Shown here in pieces: positions 1 to 12,530 of a DNA stretch of 64,000 nucleotides; within the stretch, counting starts at the first letter, position 1, and each line of letters begins with the position of its first letter. The notes beneath the pieces are model-generated. The model saw only the letters and a list, made by a program, of their open reading frames with translations, did no database searches and had not been told where the DNA came from. Origin of the DNA: Clytia hemisphaerica (taxonomy: Eukaryota; Cnidaria; Hydrozoa; Leptothecata; Clytiidae); NCBI GenBank assembly GCA_902728285.1, contig CACVBU010000178.1, forward strand, positions 2,654,869 to 2,718,868. The letters run 5' to 3'. Both the position numbers and the translations under genes were made by a program.

Positions 1-187
1 GGTATTGGCGTAAATTGAACCTACTGATTTTATAAGTGTTGTCATAAAACGCGTGTATCTACATCTACATTTAGCGTTTATAAATATTTATTTCGAATTG
101 GATGCACCAACTGAAAAAGTAGACTGCTAACATCCACTAACGGATTCATGTTCCTGATATACCTGCGATTTTGTAGAGATTTGCAAT

Positions 188-360
188 AGATCTTATCGGA
201 ATTTTTGATTTTTCTAAAAAAGCGATGCATTGTGGGATTTTTTCGGGGTATTACAATAGAAATCTCTTAGGAATTCCTCGAGGGAATTCTATTTAATACC
301 CCCGAAACATTCCCACAATGCATCGCTTTTTTAGAAAAATCAAAAACTCCGATAAGGTCT
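188..360. mobile_element. Palindromic MITE, family A copy 1
   Basis: A 173-bp near-perfect palindrome with ends AGATCTTATCGG and GATAAGGTCT, flanked by AT on each side. The arms contain CTAAAAAAGCGATGCATTG and its complement. A second copy lies at 23175-23349. It ends about 20 bp from the splice donor of the last visible channel exon. Confidence 0.8.
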
Positions 361-382
361 ATTAGTGAACGATAAGACTTAC

Positions 383-3300
383 AATATTATTCATTCCAAC
401 AAGAGAGTTAGTATCATTCTTGAGATTCGTCCATTGTACTTTATGTTGTGTGTGTTCAGGGTCCAAGTTCTGAATCTCTGTCAACACTTCATTGTTCCCA
501 AAGTTCAACCAAAAGACGGCCGTGAAAGGAATGTACAATTGGATGTAAAGCAACGAGACTTGGACAGTCGTTAACAAAACCAAACCTGAAATAAAATAGG
601 TGAGAGTAAAAAAATCAGTATGAAAATTATTCATATTCAGTGACGAATTCAAGAAAGTTTTTAATTTTTACGAAGGTATTTATTTTTTACTATGTACAAG
701 GGTTGAAACATAACAAGGATCACTATCCAACGGACTTTATATTGACAGGAGTCCAGGTCCTGAATCTCTGCCAAACCTTCTCTTGTTGAAAAGAATCTAA
801 AACACTTACTTGAAATTTTCAGGAACACAGCAAAGAAACGGAAACGATTCAAGATCTTCAACACTCTCAAAAATGAGAAAATGATCCCAACACCAAAAAT
901 ACATTTGTGAGCAATAAACAATGGTTTGGAATCAACCGTCATGGTTAGAATACGAGTTGCAATAATGGCGGCGAGAACAATGAGCATGAACCATTCATAG
1001 AGAAACCAGGTCTTTTCTTTGCTACCTAAACTTGGGACGGATCTTATACGCTCAGTTTCGGCTTCCAAATTTTCACGATCGTTCGGCCATGATGGATGAC
1101 AATAACGATAATTTGAGCGAATCAGATGTTGACGCCACTCGACCCAGGCTGTATGATACTTCATAGCGTCCTTCTTTATCATGACATCCTAACAAAGAGA
1201 AGAAAAGCCATTCACATTATAAACATTGGTTTATTTGAAATCAAAGTTTTTATTTTAGATGGTAATCGAATAAACACATTCCAAATGTGCATTAGACCTG
1301 AAATTACTAAGATAATTTTCTCGGAAATTGCGTCATATGACGTCACCTTCACGCTAATATGGGGATAAAGGCCCTAAAATAAGTTTTTCTTAATTCCTTG
1401 TAGGGTTATCTCACCTTGTAGAAGAAATAGATAGCAAAAGCTACAACCAACAATTCAAAAGCTATTTTCCATCCTTGTGAAGACCAGGGCCGATAGTAAG
1501 TGTTATCATCACGGAACGTGTAAGCCAGGACAAGCCAACAGACCAGGTAGATAAGAGTGATGAACAGTTTTCGAACAGTATCCATACGACCAAACAGTTT
1601 CCATTTAATGTCTATAGCTTTTTGAATGACGGGATGCATGACCAGCTCTGTGTCATCATAAATGGTGATAATCTAAAGTCAAGAAATGGATAAAGATTCA
1701 AGTCAAGTACTATGTTATAAAGTCAAACTGCAACTAATACCGGGTGCACCAAAAAAAAGTACACAACTTTGTCGAGATATTGTGACCTTCAGGATTTAAT
1801 TTTTTTGCTCATTCTTTTTTATTAGTCTAGGTAATGTTCTAGTTGGTGAGTTGGGGAGTTGGGGAGTTGGGGAGTTGCTAGTTTCGAGTTGGGAACTTCG
1901 TAAAACTTTACGGCGACCGAAAATTTTCTAATTTAAACTAATGTAGCCCAAAAGTACAAATTTCAAATTAGCCTGTACCAAACATATTATTGACTTTAAG
2001 ATCATGAAAATGGTAAGGTGCTGGCTATCAAAGCCAAAATACTTAGTACTGTTATGTCATTGTCGTAATGCTGACAACATGACACGTTCTTGTAAAAATA
2101 TTGAAAAAATCTTCAAATACAATGATTGTCAAACTAATTCCCCAAAAAATATTGATCATACTGCAAGTGCGAACACAGCCGGCGAGGCGACCTTTTTTCC
2201 GATGTGTTCTGAGAGTATGTTTCATCTAGAAATTTCGATCTGTTCTGATCTTGAAAATTAATCAGCTAGAAATAATGATGTGTTCTGACGAGACAGGGGT
2301 ATATAATCAAGTCATCAAATGTGTTCTTGTTGTCTAGGTAACCCTAGAAAGCTTCAGAACACATCTTTTAAGGAGACAGGGGGTATAATCAAGAGAAAAT
2401 TGACGTGATATTGTTGCCTAGTAACCCTAGAAAGTTTCAGAACACATCTTTCGTGGGGAAAAACAAATATCTTGCAAGTTTGTACGGAAGCCGAGAAGGG
2501 ACATCCAAACTTTCTTTTTTTGTCGACTTTTTTTCTTTTTTTGCCGACTTTTTTTCTTTTTTTGCTGACTTTTTTTCTTTTTTTGTCAACTTTTTTTCTT
2601 TTTGTGAAAACTTTTTTTCTTTTTTTGCGGACTTTTTTTTCTTTTTTTGAAAACTTTTTTTCTTTTTTTGCGGACTTTTTTCTATTTTTTAAAAAAGGTT
2701 TTTTTTTAATTTAACTTTACTTTTCGAGACTGCTTTCGACGAGGGCAAATTTTTGATATTATGCTCCTAATAAAGTGAAGAATTAAAAAGAAAAAATTGC
2801 CCTTCGAATCTCCTGCAGTTTTCGAGTGAATCGATAATCAATAAGTGAATTTAGATAATCAATAGAACTTATCAAAAGTCCCCCCCTTAACGTTTTTTTC
2901 AAGGTCTGAGCTATAGCTTTCAGCTATCGGAGGCTACCAATGAATTCAGTGTGAAAAGTAGATAAAGAAAATGGGCTTATTTGTTAAGTTTCGACCATCT
3001 GGTGCCGAGAAATGGCATTTTGAAGGCGAAAATGGTGTTTTCCGATGACGTCAGCATTTTGCTGCTGGGAGCATTTTTTAGGAAAAATCTTTCTCACAGC
3101 TGGCGGCTGGATAGCTCTAATTAATTGGTATTGTTTGTTAACTTTTGATGTCTAGATGTCGACATATATTTTGGTTTAAGTATTGAAAATTATCGATATT
3201 TTCAGCTGAGTCAGTAGTTTCTCAGTATATATACACCTTAGATATGAATTATCTCGAGATCTAGACACTAACTCGGACACTAAAACATAACAAACCATGC

Positions 3301-6300
3301 CATTTTTAAACCCGGGGGTTTTTTGAAAAAAAGAAAAAAAAGTCCGCAAAAAAAAGGAAAAAATGTCGGCAAAAAAAGAAAAAAAGTCTTTAAATCAAAA
3401 AAAGAAAAAAAGTCGGCAAAAAAAGAAAAAAAGTCCGCAAAAAAAGAAAAAATGTCAGCAAAAAAGAAAAATAGTCAGCAAAAAAAGAAAAAATGTCGGC
3501 AAAAAAAGAAAAAAAGTCGACAAAAAAGAAAGTTTGGATGTCCCTTCTCGGCTTCCGTAAGTTTGGTGAACTATTTTTCTTAGATTTTAGAACACATCCA
3601 ACCATAAAGTAGTAATAAGTTTAGGGAGACAAATAGTGCGATAAAGGTTTCCTAGAAATCATTTGTATAAGATTGAAAGGTCAATTGAAAGGTCAAAACA
3701 TGTGGTCTCCTAGAAGATAAGAACACATATTTCTAAAAAATCTTTCCGCCGGCTGCTTCTGCAAGTGATGCTTATTGTATAAAAGGATATAAGTTGACAG
3801 TCACCTTAGCCTCAAAAAATTCTTAGAAAAATAATCACACTTTCTTTTGTCATTTTATCATTGGAATTGACACTTTTTAATAAAAATTTTGATCAAATTA
3901 TAAAATACAATGGTTTTAAAGTCACTTTAATCAAGATTTATATTTATACTCAATGTGATGCAGGAAATATAAATGGATATGAATTGACAGTAGAAAATAG
4001 CTTTCCATGCTCTCAGCGCACGTGTTTAAGGCAAATAAGCATATTACAGGTGGTTTATGTATTATACGTATTATATGTGTTATATATTACTCTCATATTA
4101 CATTTACTTTCAAAATCGTACTTTTGATGTATGTTATTCATTTTCGGTTAGCCGTTTTTTAAAAACTCCCCAACTCCCCAACTCGAAACTAGCAACTCCC
4201 TAACTCGCGACTAGAATAGTTTCCAAACTCTTTATTTATTGTATAGAGGATGCTCTATAAAATAAAAAAAGAATGAACAAAAAATTTATATTCTGAAGGT
4301 CACAATATCTCGACAAACCTGTATACTTTTTTTTGGTGCACCCGGTAGTCCGGGAGAATTCTGGGCTCGTCTTTTTATGAGACGTATTATTAAAAACAGC
4401 TATTAGGAAAAGTCGAATGAGAAATAAATATTTTGCAAAATTTCACCTGACGAAAGTATTTTACCTCAAGAGGACTTTTTTGTATCATTGCTGTTTTCCC
4501 TTTCGTGCTGTTCTCCAAATGTTTCAAATACATGTGACTCTGCTTCAGTGACATGTTGGTGACAACGAATTGATGTAGAGCACAGTATGCAACGTGTGGC
4601 ATCTTTTCTAGCAAGTAACTTATGCACGAATTGCCTTCTGAATCGTATATCCCCGCTGGAGCACCAATGTCCAGAAGAAATTGAGCTGTTTCTGTACTAC
4701 CTGTTGAAATTAGGACAAAGTAAAGAGATATTGTAAGACTTAAATACATCAATAGTTTTAGCTGAGCCTCTTTTTTTACCTAAGCGTTTTTTTTTATTAG
4801 AACCCAGTTTATAAGAACTTCAAGGCTGAAATTCGCCGAAAAATTAAGAACATCGTAAGAACATGCCCAGCCTCAGTTTTGAGAGTCAAATATTGTCCGA
4901 ATTTTACCAATTTTAAGTGCTCTTTATTTTGCATGATATTGTCGATTTAGACTAGTCTGAAAAATTAAGAACGCATATTTAAGAACATTGTAGGCTGAAA
5001 ATTGCTAAAAAAATAAACACATCCAGACTCAGCCAAATTTTAGGTAAAACGTAAAACGGCTTTTAAAGACACCAAAATGGCCCAAATCCATTGCTAAGAA
5101 TCTATGAGCTTTTTAAAAAAATTTATAATTATCATAAGATTTTAAAGCAAGTATCTTAAAGTCAGAAGAAACATTGGCGATTCTCACGATTTTGGCCTTT
5201 GAGAATTTTCTGTACATAGTTAAAACTGCGGGATTTTAAGATTTAAAAATTATCAGTACAATTCTTTTCTGGTACTGTGATAACTTCCGCCTTAGAATTA
5301 GAACACAATACTTTTCCGAGATTTCATGGATTTGATTAGAAGCTGTCAGAGCCATAGATGGAGCTTGTTATGCTATGAAAAATCTGAAGTTTTTTTGTAT
5401 GCATTGATAAAAAACGGTTTGGTTATCACAACGACGAATTTACCAAAAGCTGAAAATATTTGGGTCCTATCAAGTTTTAAAATAATTTCTTTATGGTTCG
5501 TCAGATTTTATGGAAGAATCCGCAAAGTAAAAGTTAATCTGAAAATATTTTGTTACGTTGGGGTTACGTTTTTTTCCTTTGACTTCCAGCCTGTTTTTTC
5601 GGCCGTTTTGTTTCGATTTTTCTCCCGTCACTTACCCACTGACTCCCCCAAAAGTCAACGCGGTCATATTTTGCACATGTGAAATATCAAATGTCGCAAA
5701 TATTTCGATGCTCTCAACCAATCAAAATGCTTATATTTTTTTGGGTCGCAAATAATTTTACTCATAGCATTTTTCCACGCATCTGTACCTAGGGGGCTAA
5801 GGAGGTCTTTTTTGGGAAAGTTGACCCCCTGGATTTTTCTTATTTTTCAGGACCCCCTTAGGGTTTTTCTTCTCATTTTTTGGACCACCCTGGATTTTCC
5901 ACCTCTTTTTATTGACCACCCTGAATTTTTAAACTGGAAAAACAAGACCTTCTGGATTTTTTATTTTCCTGATGATTCTCGACGTCACATCTCCTGAACA
6001 TAAGGGGTATAGATACGTTGAAATGCTATGAGTAAAATTATTGCCGACCCAGAAAAAATATAAGCATTTTGATTGGTTGAAATAATTGCGATATCTGATA
6101 TTTCACATGTGCAAAATATTCTGTAAAAAGCCCATTAAAAGAAAGCCCAATAATACCTTGCTCTGCAGCTAGAAAAAGAACAGTACGATTTTGTGCATCT
6201 CTCTGTGTTATGCTTCCATCAAATTTGATCAATAGTTTCATCGTTGCCAATGAGTTGTACTTGGCTGCATAATGCATTGGTGTTTGATGTTCTGAATCCG

Positions 6301-8142
6301 TCTCTAAATCAACTCGGGCTGTAATTAATCGAAGAAAAAAAATGAGTTTTCGATCCAATAAGGATCAAGAGTAATTTGAAAAAGAATTTTTTTTAAACTA
6401 TATAATCGTATGTTGAATTTTTTCCTAAAGCTAGGGTATTTTTCTTAGCTCAAATTGCGAAATAGACCTTTTGCTAATCACAGTGTAGTACAGTGTAATG
6501 TTGAATAATTAAAAACTTCGGCATCAAAACAATGATAAGAATAAAATTAGTGCACTTGGAGTTTTTAATTGTTCAACATACACTTTTTTATATAAGAACA
6601 ATTTTATAAGAACAATGAGGCTCAAAAATGCCAAAAAATAAGAACAATTTAAGAGCAGTGGAGAGGCTGAAGTTAGAGAGTTATAGCAAAAAGAATCACT
6701 GGTTTATAAAATCCTCTAAATAGTAAAGTAAATAGCCAAAACTTGTTTTTTACCTTAGAAAAAATAAAAACAAAATAAGAACAATTCAAGGCTCAAAGTG
6801 CCAAAAAATTAAGAACAGCCGAGCCTCAGCAAAAATTTACTGGTTCTTATAAAAAAATCGTATCGTGATTAGCAAAGGTCTATTAATTCTTAGTCTTGCT
6901 AACACCTATGCAATTTGATTATACTTCGGAATGCATTCGCAAAATTAATTCTAAATTGACTTCCTTCCTTCCTTTAGATCATTAGCACGGTGAAAACGAT
7001 ATCATCCAGCATATCAAGCCGTTATCAGTAAAATCTATTTGAAAAATTCACTCTTAAAAGGAGTTTCACAACCGCCAACCACTATATGATCTATATCTTA
7101 AAAATAAAGATATCTTGATGAAAATTTCTACTAAGCAGTCGCTTCATTTTTCTGTTTTCTAAATTTGCTGCTTTTACATTTTACGTTATATCTTAAAAAT
7201 TCAATAGATTGAGAGTAGTGTTAGGAAAAGTTACTATCAAAAATTGCAATTTGAACATTGTAAAATTAAAAAGAGAAATGACAAAAATTGCAAAAAAAAA
7301 AGTATATTCTTACCGCCACTAAGACAAAGAATTTTTGCAATTTCCACAGAGTTGATTGCAGCTGCCAAATGCAAAGGTGTGCGGCCCCATTTATCAGCCT
7401 TGTTAACATCAGCATTATTACGAACAATAAAGGACACGACGTCAGGGTGCCAGTCACGTACCATGGCGTGAAGGGCGGTTTGACCATACTCATCTGCGGC
7501 ATTAATATCAACACCAGAGTTTATCAAAGATTGTAGAAATGCTAAATCGATTTCCGTTTTATCGTGCTGGTCAGTAAAGGTCCAAAGATATGTTAGCAAA
7601 CCAAATTCCAAAGATTTGAATGACGGATCAGGAATAACTGATAATTTCGCTGGTTTATTGGCATCCAGATATGATAATCTTGCTTTGGTAATGAACGTTG
7701 GTCCAATACGGTATTTACCAGCTGTATCATAGCGTCGAGTACGCTTAAAGCGTGTATTGACATCTTGGATTTCTTGTTTGGAACTCATTAGTAGTACTGA
7801 TTTAATATCGTTCTTAAGTTTATAAGACGGTTTAACAGAGGTTTGTTTTAAGATTGATTTCTTAGTGTTGTCCTCTCTCTTGTCAGGTGACTCTTCAGAT
7901 GGTGTGTGACCGTTTAGACTTGACGTAGGTCTCGAAACAAGAGAACGACTCGATTTATGAGATTGAGGTATACTTAATACACTAATCGCATCTTCGACAT
8001 CTATTTCATAAATAGAATTACTCTCGTCTTCAATAGCTGCTGGATTTCCAACCACAGTCGAAGCTTCTATATCATGTTGAACAGGTGACGGTGACGACGA
8101 TTTAATACTGCCACCACCACGTAATTTTTTCATCATATCCAT
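383..8142 (-). CDS. TRP-superfamily ankyrin-repeat cation channel, 3' part outside window
   Basis: Six exons on the minus strand join in phase with GT-AG borders: 8142-7314, 6318-6157, 4700-4465, 1672-1415, 1188-810 and 585-383, giving 689 codons. The start is the ATG at 8142; an in-frame GTG lies one codon upstream. Residues 1 to about 115 are Ser/Lys-rich and probably disordered. Ankyrin repeats follow, seen as DEYGQTALHAM, DKWGRTPLHLA, SEHQTPMHYA and DAQNRTVLFLA. A linker with HPVIQKAIDIKWKLFG resembles the pre-S1 segment of TRPA/TRPV channels. Hydrophobic segments fit S1 (KLFITLIYLVCWLVLAYTF), S2, S3, S4 (ending FLRVLKILNRF) and S5. The pore helix and S6 should lie beyond position 1. TRP channels are tetrameric plasma-membrane cation channels gated by sensory or chemical stimuli. 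Subfamily is undecided between TRPA-like and TRPV-like. The start of the last visible exon and the family call are inference; the ankyrin plus membrane layout is seen directly. Confidence 0.8.
2511..2705. repeat. T-rich minisatellite arm, unit about 20-21 bp
   Basis: About nine units of the form GACTTTTTTTCTTTTTTTGC with single-base changes. The mirrored A-rich block is at 3311-3530. Open frames through both are low-complexity artefacts. Confidence 0.85.
3311..3530. repeat. A-rich minisatellite arm, mirror of 2511-2705
   Basis: Units of the form GTCGGCAAAAAAAGAAAAAA repeated about ten times. It is bounded outside by GTTTGGATGTCCCTTCTCGG at 3532, which is the complement of sequence at about 2490-2510. 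Confidence 0.85.
5665..6117. mobile_element. Foldback MITE with internal ACCCCCTGGATTTTT words
   Basis: Arms containing ATTTTGCACATGTGAAATAT at about 5669 and its complement ending near 6117 pair over roughly 120 bp, including CAATCAAAATGCTTATATTT and its mirror. The interior at 5818-5955 repeats a phrase like GACCCCCTGGATTTTTC four to five times. It lies in a channel intron. Confidence 0.65.
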
Positions 8143-9890
8143 CACACGTCTCTCTTTCTACTCAAATCAATGTTATAGCAACTTAACCTTTTGTTATTGT
8201 TTTGTGCCCATTTAACAACCAGATAATTACTTTATGAATGTTTTTCCAGAAAAAATCAAAACACTCAATTCTCTAAAGGAAATCCAATTATTACTAAATT
8301 CAAAAAAATATTGTTATGGAAATATCTCTTTTACAAAACTAAAACATGTAACATTTTTTTCAGACCACCTCAACTTCGCATAACTCTCTCTACTTAACCA
8401 AATTTGACAACAACTTTCAGATTTTCTTTTGATAGCAAGCTGTATGGAAGTCAGCAATTTTTTTTCCATACACTTATATCACATATTATAGCAATTTCGA
8501 TAAAACCTATCAGTAAAGAATTACTCTCCTCCGGAGTTAAGGAGAGGAAAATCACCATTACGTTAACAACGTCTGTACGGTGGAGTACATTCTAAATTAT
8601 AGTATATTGATTGCAGCTAAAAGGGAATCAAATTAACTCATTACATTTAAATGTCATTTTTCGTTATCTGGGCGCTATCATGCATAGCAAACCGGTTACA
8701 CGTTTTTTTATAAGAACATCAAAAATTTCTTAAGCCTGTTTAGCTTGTTGAGTTTTAAGCCTAAAATTGTTCTTAATACATTCTTAATTTCGCCATTTGT
8801 TGAGTACTTTTGTCCAAATTTTAATTTTAAATCTTAATTTTAAAATTTCAATTTTAATTTTAATTTTAATTTTAAATTTTATTTTTCGAGTAACGTAACT
8901 CTAAAACAAAATTTTAAAAAAATATTTCGAGTTACAAAACAACACTAAAAACTTTTTCGAGTTAAAAAGCCCATTTATGACGTCATAATTTGAGACTTGT
9001 GACGTAACATTCGTCGTAACTCGGGTTTTTGTAACTCGGGTTTTTGTAACTCGAGTTTTTGTAACTTGGGTTTTCCGGGCCTCTGTTTTCACACATCCCT
9101 TTAGAGCTTTAGCGTGGAGTGCAGAAAAAAATCACAATCTGATCTCATGTTAGTAAAAACATGATCGCCTTTGCCGAAGACTCATTCTAAAGTCGTATTT
9201 TAAAGGCAATAATAATTATATTTTGTTATGAAAGGCAAAAATAATAACATCTATGTTATTCCCAAGAGCAATTAAAAATAACAAACTCTTTCTCTTTGCT
9301 TTGATCAATCCGTTGCTTTGATTTGAACGCGTTATTTTATGGTAGTATTATGCGGCCATGTTCCTTTTGTACTCAACTCTGTGTGGTAAAAGTTCTATGT
9401 GATCGCACATCTAAAATACTAAAATAGAACCAAGACAGATTGCACTGACTGGTCTGAGCTACTTCATAATTTTAGATCCCATACTACTTCACACAGAGTT
9501 GAATACAATTGGTTCCGTGGTAGCATTATGCGGCCATGTGCCTTTTGTACTCAACTCTGAAATCTATTGGAATTAAGTTATGATGAATAACAATCAGAAT
9601 AACAAAATGCTCTTTAGAATATTGTTTTACCACAAAACATTTCTAAAATTTGCTGTTATAATTAATCCAATTGAAAAAATATCATCATTTTACAATTACT
9701 AGGTCTAAAGCCATAAAACCAAACCTACATTCTGGGGGCTATAACGAAAATGGGAGTCAACTTCAAGGACATAAAAAATTAGCCTATCTATCAAAAGTAA
9801 TGAAACTAACCCCTGGGAAAATATTTTGGGTGTTCAAAATTTCGTTGAAAACCTTCAAAAAATTTTAAAATTCAAATCTACATCTTTCAG
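8143..9890. other. Intergenic, repeats only
   Basis: No supported gene. It holds the left end of a TAAGAAC-type MITE from about 8698, a TTTTAAT low-complexity tract at 8822-8885, four units of GTAACTCGGGTTTTT at 9014-9073, and a direct duplication of a segment starting TGGTAG(T/C)ATTATGCGGCCA at about 9341 and 9521. Confidence 0.5.
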
Positions 9891-10089
9891 GTCTGATTCA
9901 AATTTCACCTACATTCTCGGGGTCAGGTGCTGTAGATGCGATAAAACGAGCCGCAACGAGATTTGTTTGCGATCAGACGTCTGTATAAAAGTGTATAGTG
10001 AAAAGTCGTTGAACGGAGGTTACATCACGCCTGAAACTCTGGCTACGATACAGCCAATTGAAAACAAGACAAAACCAATCGACATATGA
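9891..10089 (+). CDS. Possible Cys-rich terminal exon, family unknown
   Basis: After a good acceptor (CATCTTTCAG ending at 9890), a phase-2 frame runs 198 bases to TGA at 10087-10089. It contains RCCRCDKTSRNEICLRSDVC and then a Thr/Pro/Asn-rich tail. Five close cysteines and an open frame ending just after a charged tail make it look like the last exon of a small secreted or receptor protein. I could not find the upstream exon on the plus strand. It may instead be a chance frame or relic. I do not recognise the family. Confidence 0.28.
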
Positions 10090-12028
10090 TCTGTGAACTA
10101 CCGCACACTTATGACTAGCTTTCCAAAACCAGAAAACAAGACCTTTGGTATTTGCAATACTCTTTGCATACCATAAGGATATAAGAGATAGCAAGATAGA
10201 TGCTGAATGGACCTACCTGATGATGAAAGTTAAATTGCAATGAGGAGAAAAATGAAAACAATCAGTCAGAAAATATAGCGATTAGCAAAAATGCATAACG
10301 CATTAGATTCATCATGGATTGTTGATGGGGGGAGAGAGAAGAGGAGTAGGGAAAAAAGAAATAGAAAGTCCTGTTTTCAAAAATCAGTTTTATTGGTGGC
10401 TCCACGCTAAGTGAGGGAGACCTTTAATCTCGGTGTTTTCTCCATACGATACGATTGCCCGATCGGAATTAAAGTCCAGGAAACCGGGAAATTATTTCCC
10501 GCGTAAATTCTTGCATCAGCCGTTTTATCTCCTTCATATTACGCCATGCAATATATCATCAGGCAGAATTTGCCGTACATTTTTGTTAGCTCCGTAGTAA
10601 TTAGCGCACCTATTTCATGAATTTTCTAAATAAAGGACATGATTGGAAGCCTCCTGAAAGTGACTCGCTGAATGCGTCTACAGAATGATTCTTCAAATTT
10701 AAATTTATGGTTCTTCATTTACATTATTCCATTCAAACTACCAAACTTTTGGAAGCTGCTGAAAACAAACTTTTTGAATCACTCTTGAGGTAAACATTTG
10801 AAAGATTGTGTTTCCACAAGAAAGATGAAAGAAGAAGGATTCAATTCAATATCTGCGATAATGGATAACAAACAGTATGTCCCAACCAAGATCACTCACT
10901 ACATATGGCAACGAAACCAATGTAGTAATTTCCAGATCAAGTTTATCATGACTTTACAATTACAGATTTGGTGGGCGTAAAGAACATCTCTGTCGGAACA
11001 TGTCCACCTAAAGTCTATCCAGATATAATTGGCAGTGGAGACAAGAATGCCTGTAACTTTTGATAGTCCGATGTAATTGCGAAAATTTTTTTGCTTGTTT
11101 TAGAGAATCAAAAGCACTACGTATTTGAATGTATTTTTTGTTGAAAAGAGCTTTTTCTAATCATGCTACAACGTTCATTTTTACACCAGTGGTAGTTCAA
11201 CCTTAGGTTAAGAAGGTTGTCAAATTTTAAAGCCGTGGAAACTTAAAGGGCTGAATTATCTTTCCAACGATATAAATTGATACATTATACGATAAATACA
11301 ACATAAATAAATAATTCATAAAAAAAATATTTTTTCTGTTGTTGTTTCGTTGTCGATTCGGGTTTTTTTGAAGGCTGATTTACAATTTATGGTATGTGTT
11401 GTGGGCAATGTTCGCAAAGTTCCGAATCCCAAATGCAATATAGACTGGTGCTGAAAGATAAAGGTTGATTCACTGTTGATTCACATTTAATCATTGCCCC
11501 CGCGCAAAGTTATATCCATCCTCTTTGATGGAAGTTCTTCAGGAAGGTGGTACCTTTTAGATTGGGCTTTTTCAGAAAAAATTGAATATGGGGGGGGGGG
11601 GTGGAGGATATAACAAGTGATTTATATTTAGTGATTTATCCCCGGACAACCCAAATTACCCCCGGATAGGGCAAATTTACTCCCCGGACAAGGCAAATTT
11701 TGATGATTTTTAGCTACCCCCGGACAATTTATCCTCCACCCCCCATGTACAGGCATTTTCTGGAAGAGCCCATTCTATTTTTTTCAGCGGAAGGGGGGGG
11801 TCGTTTTGGAAAGATCTTCAAAGTTTGATAAACACCAGGTGGGGGTATTGTACCTCTAAAACCCCAGAATAAGAGTTTTATAGACTAATATCAGACAAAA
11901 TAAGGAACCCTTCTTTTGACAGCTGAATACATTTTCAAAAGTTAATGAACAGGGCGGGGGTCCTAAATAAGGTCCGGAGGGACCTTTCGAAAAATCAAAA
12001 AATGAAAACCTAAGAATACAAGTCTTAC
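10090..12028. other. Mostly non-coding, later exons of the minus-strand peptide gene may lie here
   Basis: No firm exon. A minus-strand stretch around 10890-11040 has several cysteines in one frame next to possible acceptors, but no exon could be fixed in the required phase. The MITE at 11564-11771 lies here. Confidence 0.35.
11564..11771. mobile_element. MITE with CCCCGGACA words, family B copy 1
   Basis: Ends GGGCTTTTTCAGAAAAA and TTCTGGAAGAGCCC, with ATT directly repeated on both sides (11561-11563, 11772-11774). Next inside are GGGGTGGAGGATATA and its mirror TATCCTCCACCCCCC. The interior repeats CCCCGGACAA about four times. A second copy is at 57297-57561. Confidence 0.8.
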
Positions 12029-12192
12029 CATCTATGTCTAAAAACATCTTGATCTTTGCTTTCCACATTATCATCCAAAACGAAAACGTTAGGAAGCTCC
12101 ATTTTGGGCTGACTTTCATTTTCCATTGGGTAACCATCGACCACCAAAGATAAAGCCAAGACGGCGAAAATGATAACTGTTGTAGACTTCAT
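12029..12192 (-). CDS. First coding exon of a small secreted protein
   Basis: ATG at 12192 opens a 54-codon frame ending at a strong donor (GATG then GTAAGA, intron phase 2). The first 20 residues, MKSTTVIIFAVLALSLVVDG, are a textbook signal peptide. An acidic, propeptide-like stretch follows (PMENESQPKMELPN...DDNVESKDQD) and the exon ends FRHR. A splice acceptor (CTTTTTCCAG) sits one base before the ATG, so a 5' UTR exon or a trans-splice site is likely. The mature part must lie in later exons below 12029, which I could not fix. Signal peptide plus acidic pro-region fits a secreted peptide or small Cys-rich protein. The family is not recognised. Confidence 0.55.
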
Positions 12193-12254
12193 ACTGGAAA
12201 AAGAATGAATGAAATTTAAATTTTGAAAAGTGCTCGATAAAAAATTAGACTGTA

Positions 12255-12530
12255 ATGCCTTTTCAATAGCGCACCGCGCTGAATCTAAAAATAGATTTTA
12301 TTTTTGACATAATCATTACTCTCGATGTATTTGTACGAGTTCCAATCCCATCAACCTTTGCGTTAATCTCTTTTGCATGTTAATTGCATCGTTTGACAAA
12401 AGATATATAACAGCTTGCACGTATTTTTAACTGAGCCGCGTTGAATTGTGGGATTACAACTCGTACAAATGTCAAAAAAAGTGAAAAGTAATAATTATGA
12501 CGTATGCATTGCGGAGCGCTAGTCGCCTTT
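12255..12530. mobile_element. Foldback MITE-like segment
   Basis: Inverted arms TTTTTGACATAATCATTACT / TTTGTACGAGTT on the left and AACTCGTACAAATGTCAAAAA on the right pair across about 180 bp. Outer GCACCGCGCTGAATC and its weaker mirror GCATTGCGGAGCGC also face each other. Confidence 0.5.

Larger units (their letters stand above)
1740..4345. mobile_element. 2.6-kb foldback element with TA target duplication
   Basis: Terminal inverted repeats begin CCGGGTGCACCAAAAAAAAG at 1740 and end in the complement at 4345, flanked by TA at both ends. Arms continue inward: GTCGAGATATTGTGACCTTC at 1771 is mirrored at about 4298-4317. A (GGGGAGTT)n block at 1850-1875 is mirrored as AACTCCCC at 4166-4185. 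T-rich 20-21-bp repeats at 2510-2700 are mirrored as A-rich repeats at 3311-3540. There is no transposase frame. It lies in the channel intron between 1672 and 4465. The TA duplication suggests a Tc1/mariner-like mobilising enzyme, which is inference. Confidence 0.75.

Noticed and set aside
2405..3605. Open frames rich in Phe/Leu or Lys across the T-rich and A-rich blocks
   Set aside because: They are translations of 20-21-bp low-complexity repeats in several frames at once, with no start context or splice signals.
10798..10980. 60-residue plus-strand open frame
   Set aside because: No recognisable content; the opposite strand shows a comparable Cys-containing frame, so neither could be preferred.
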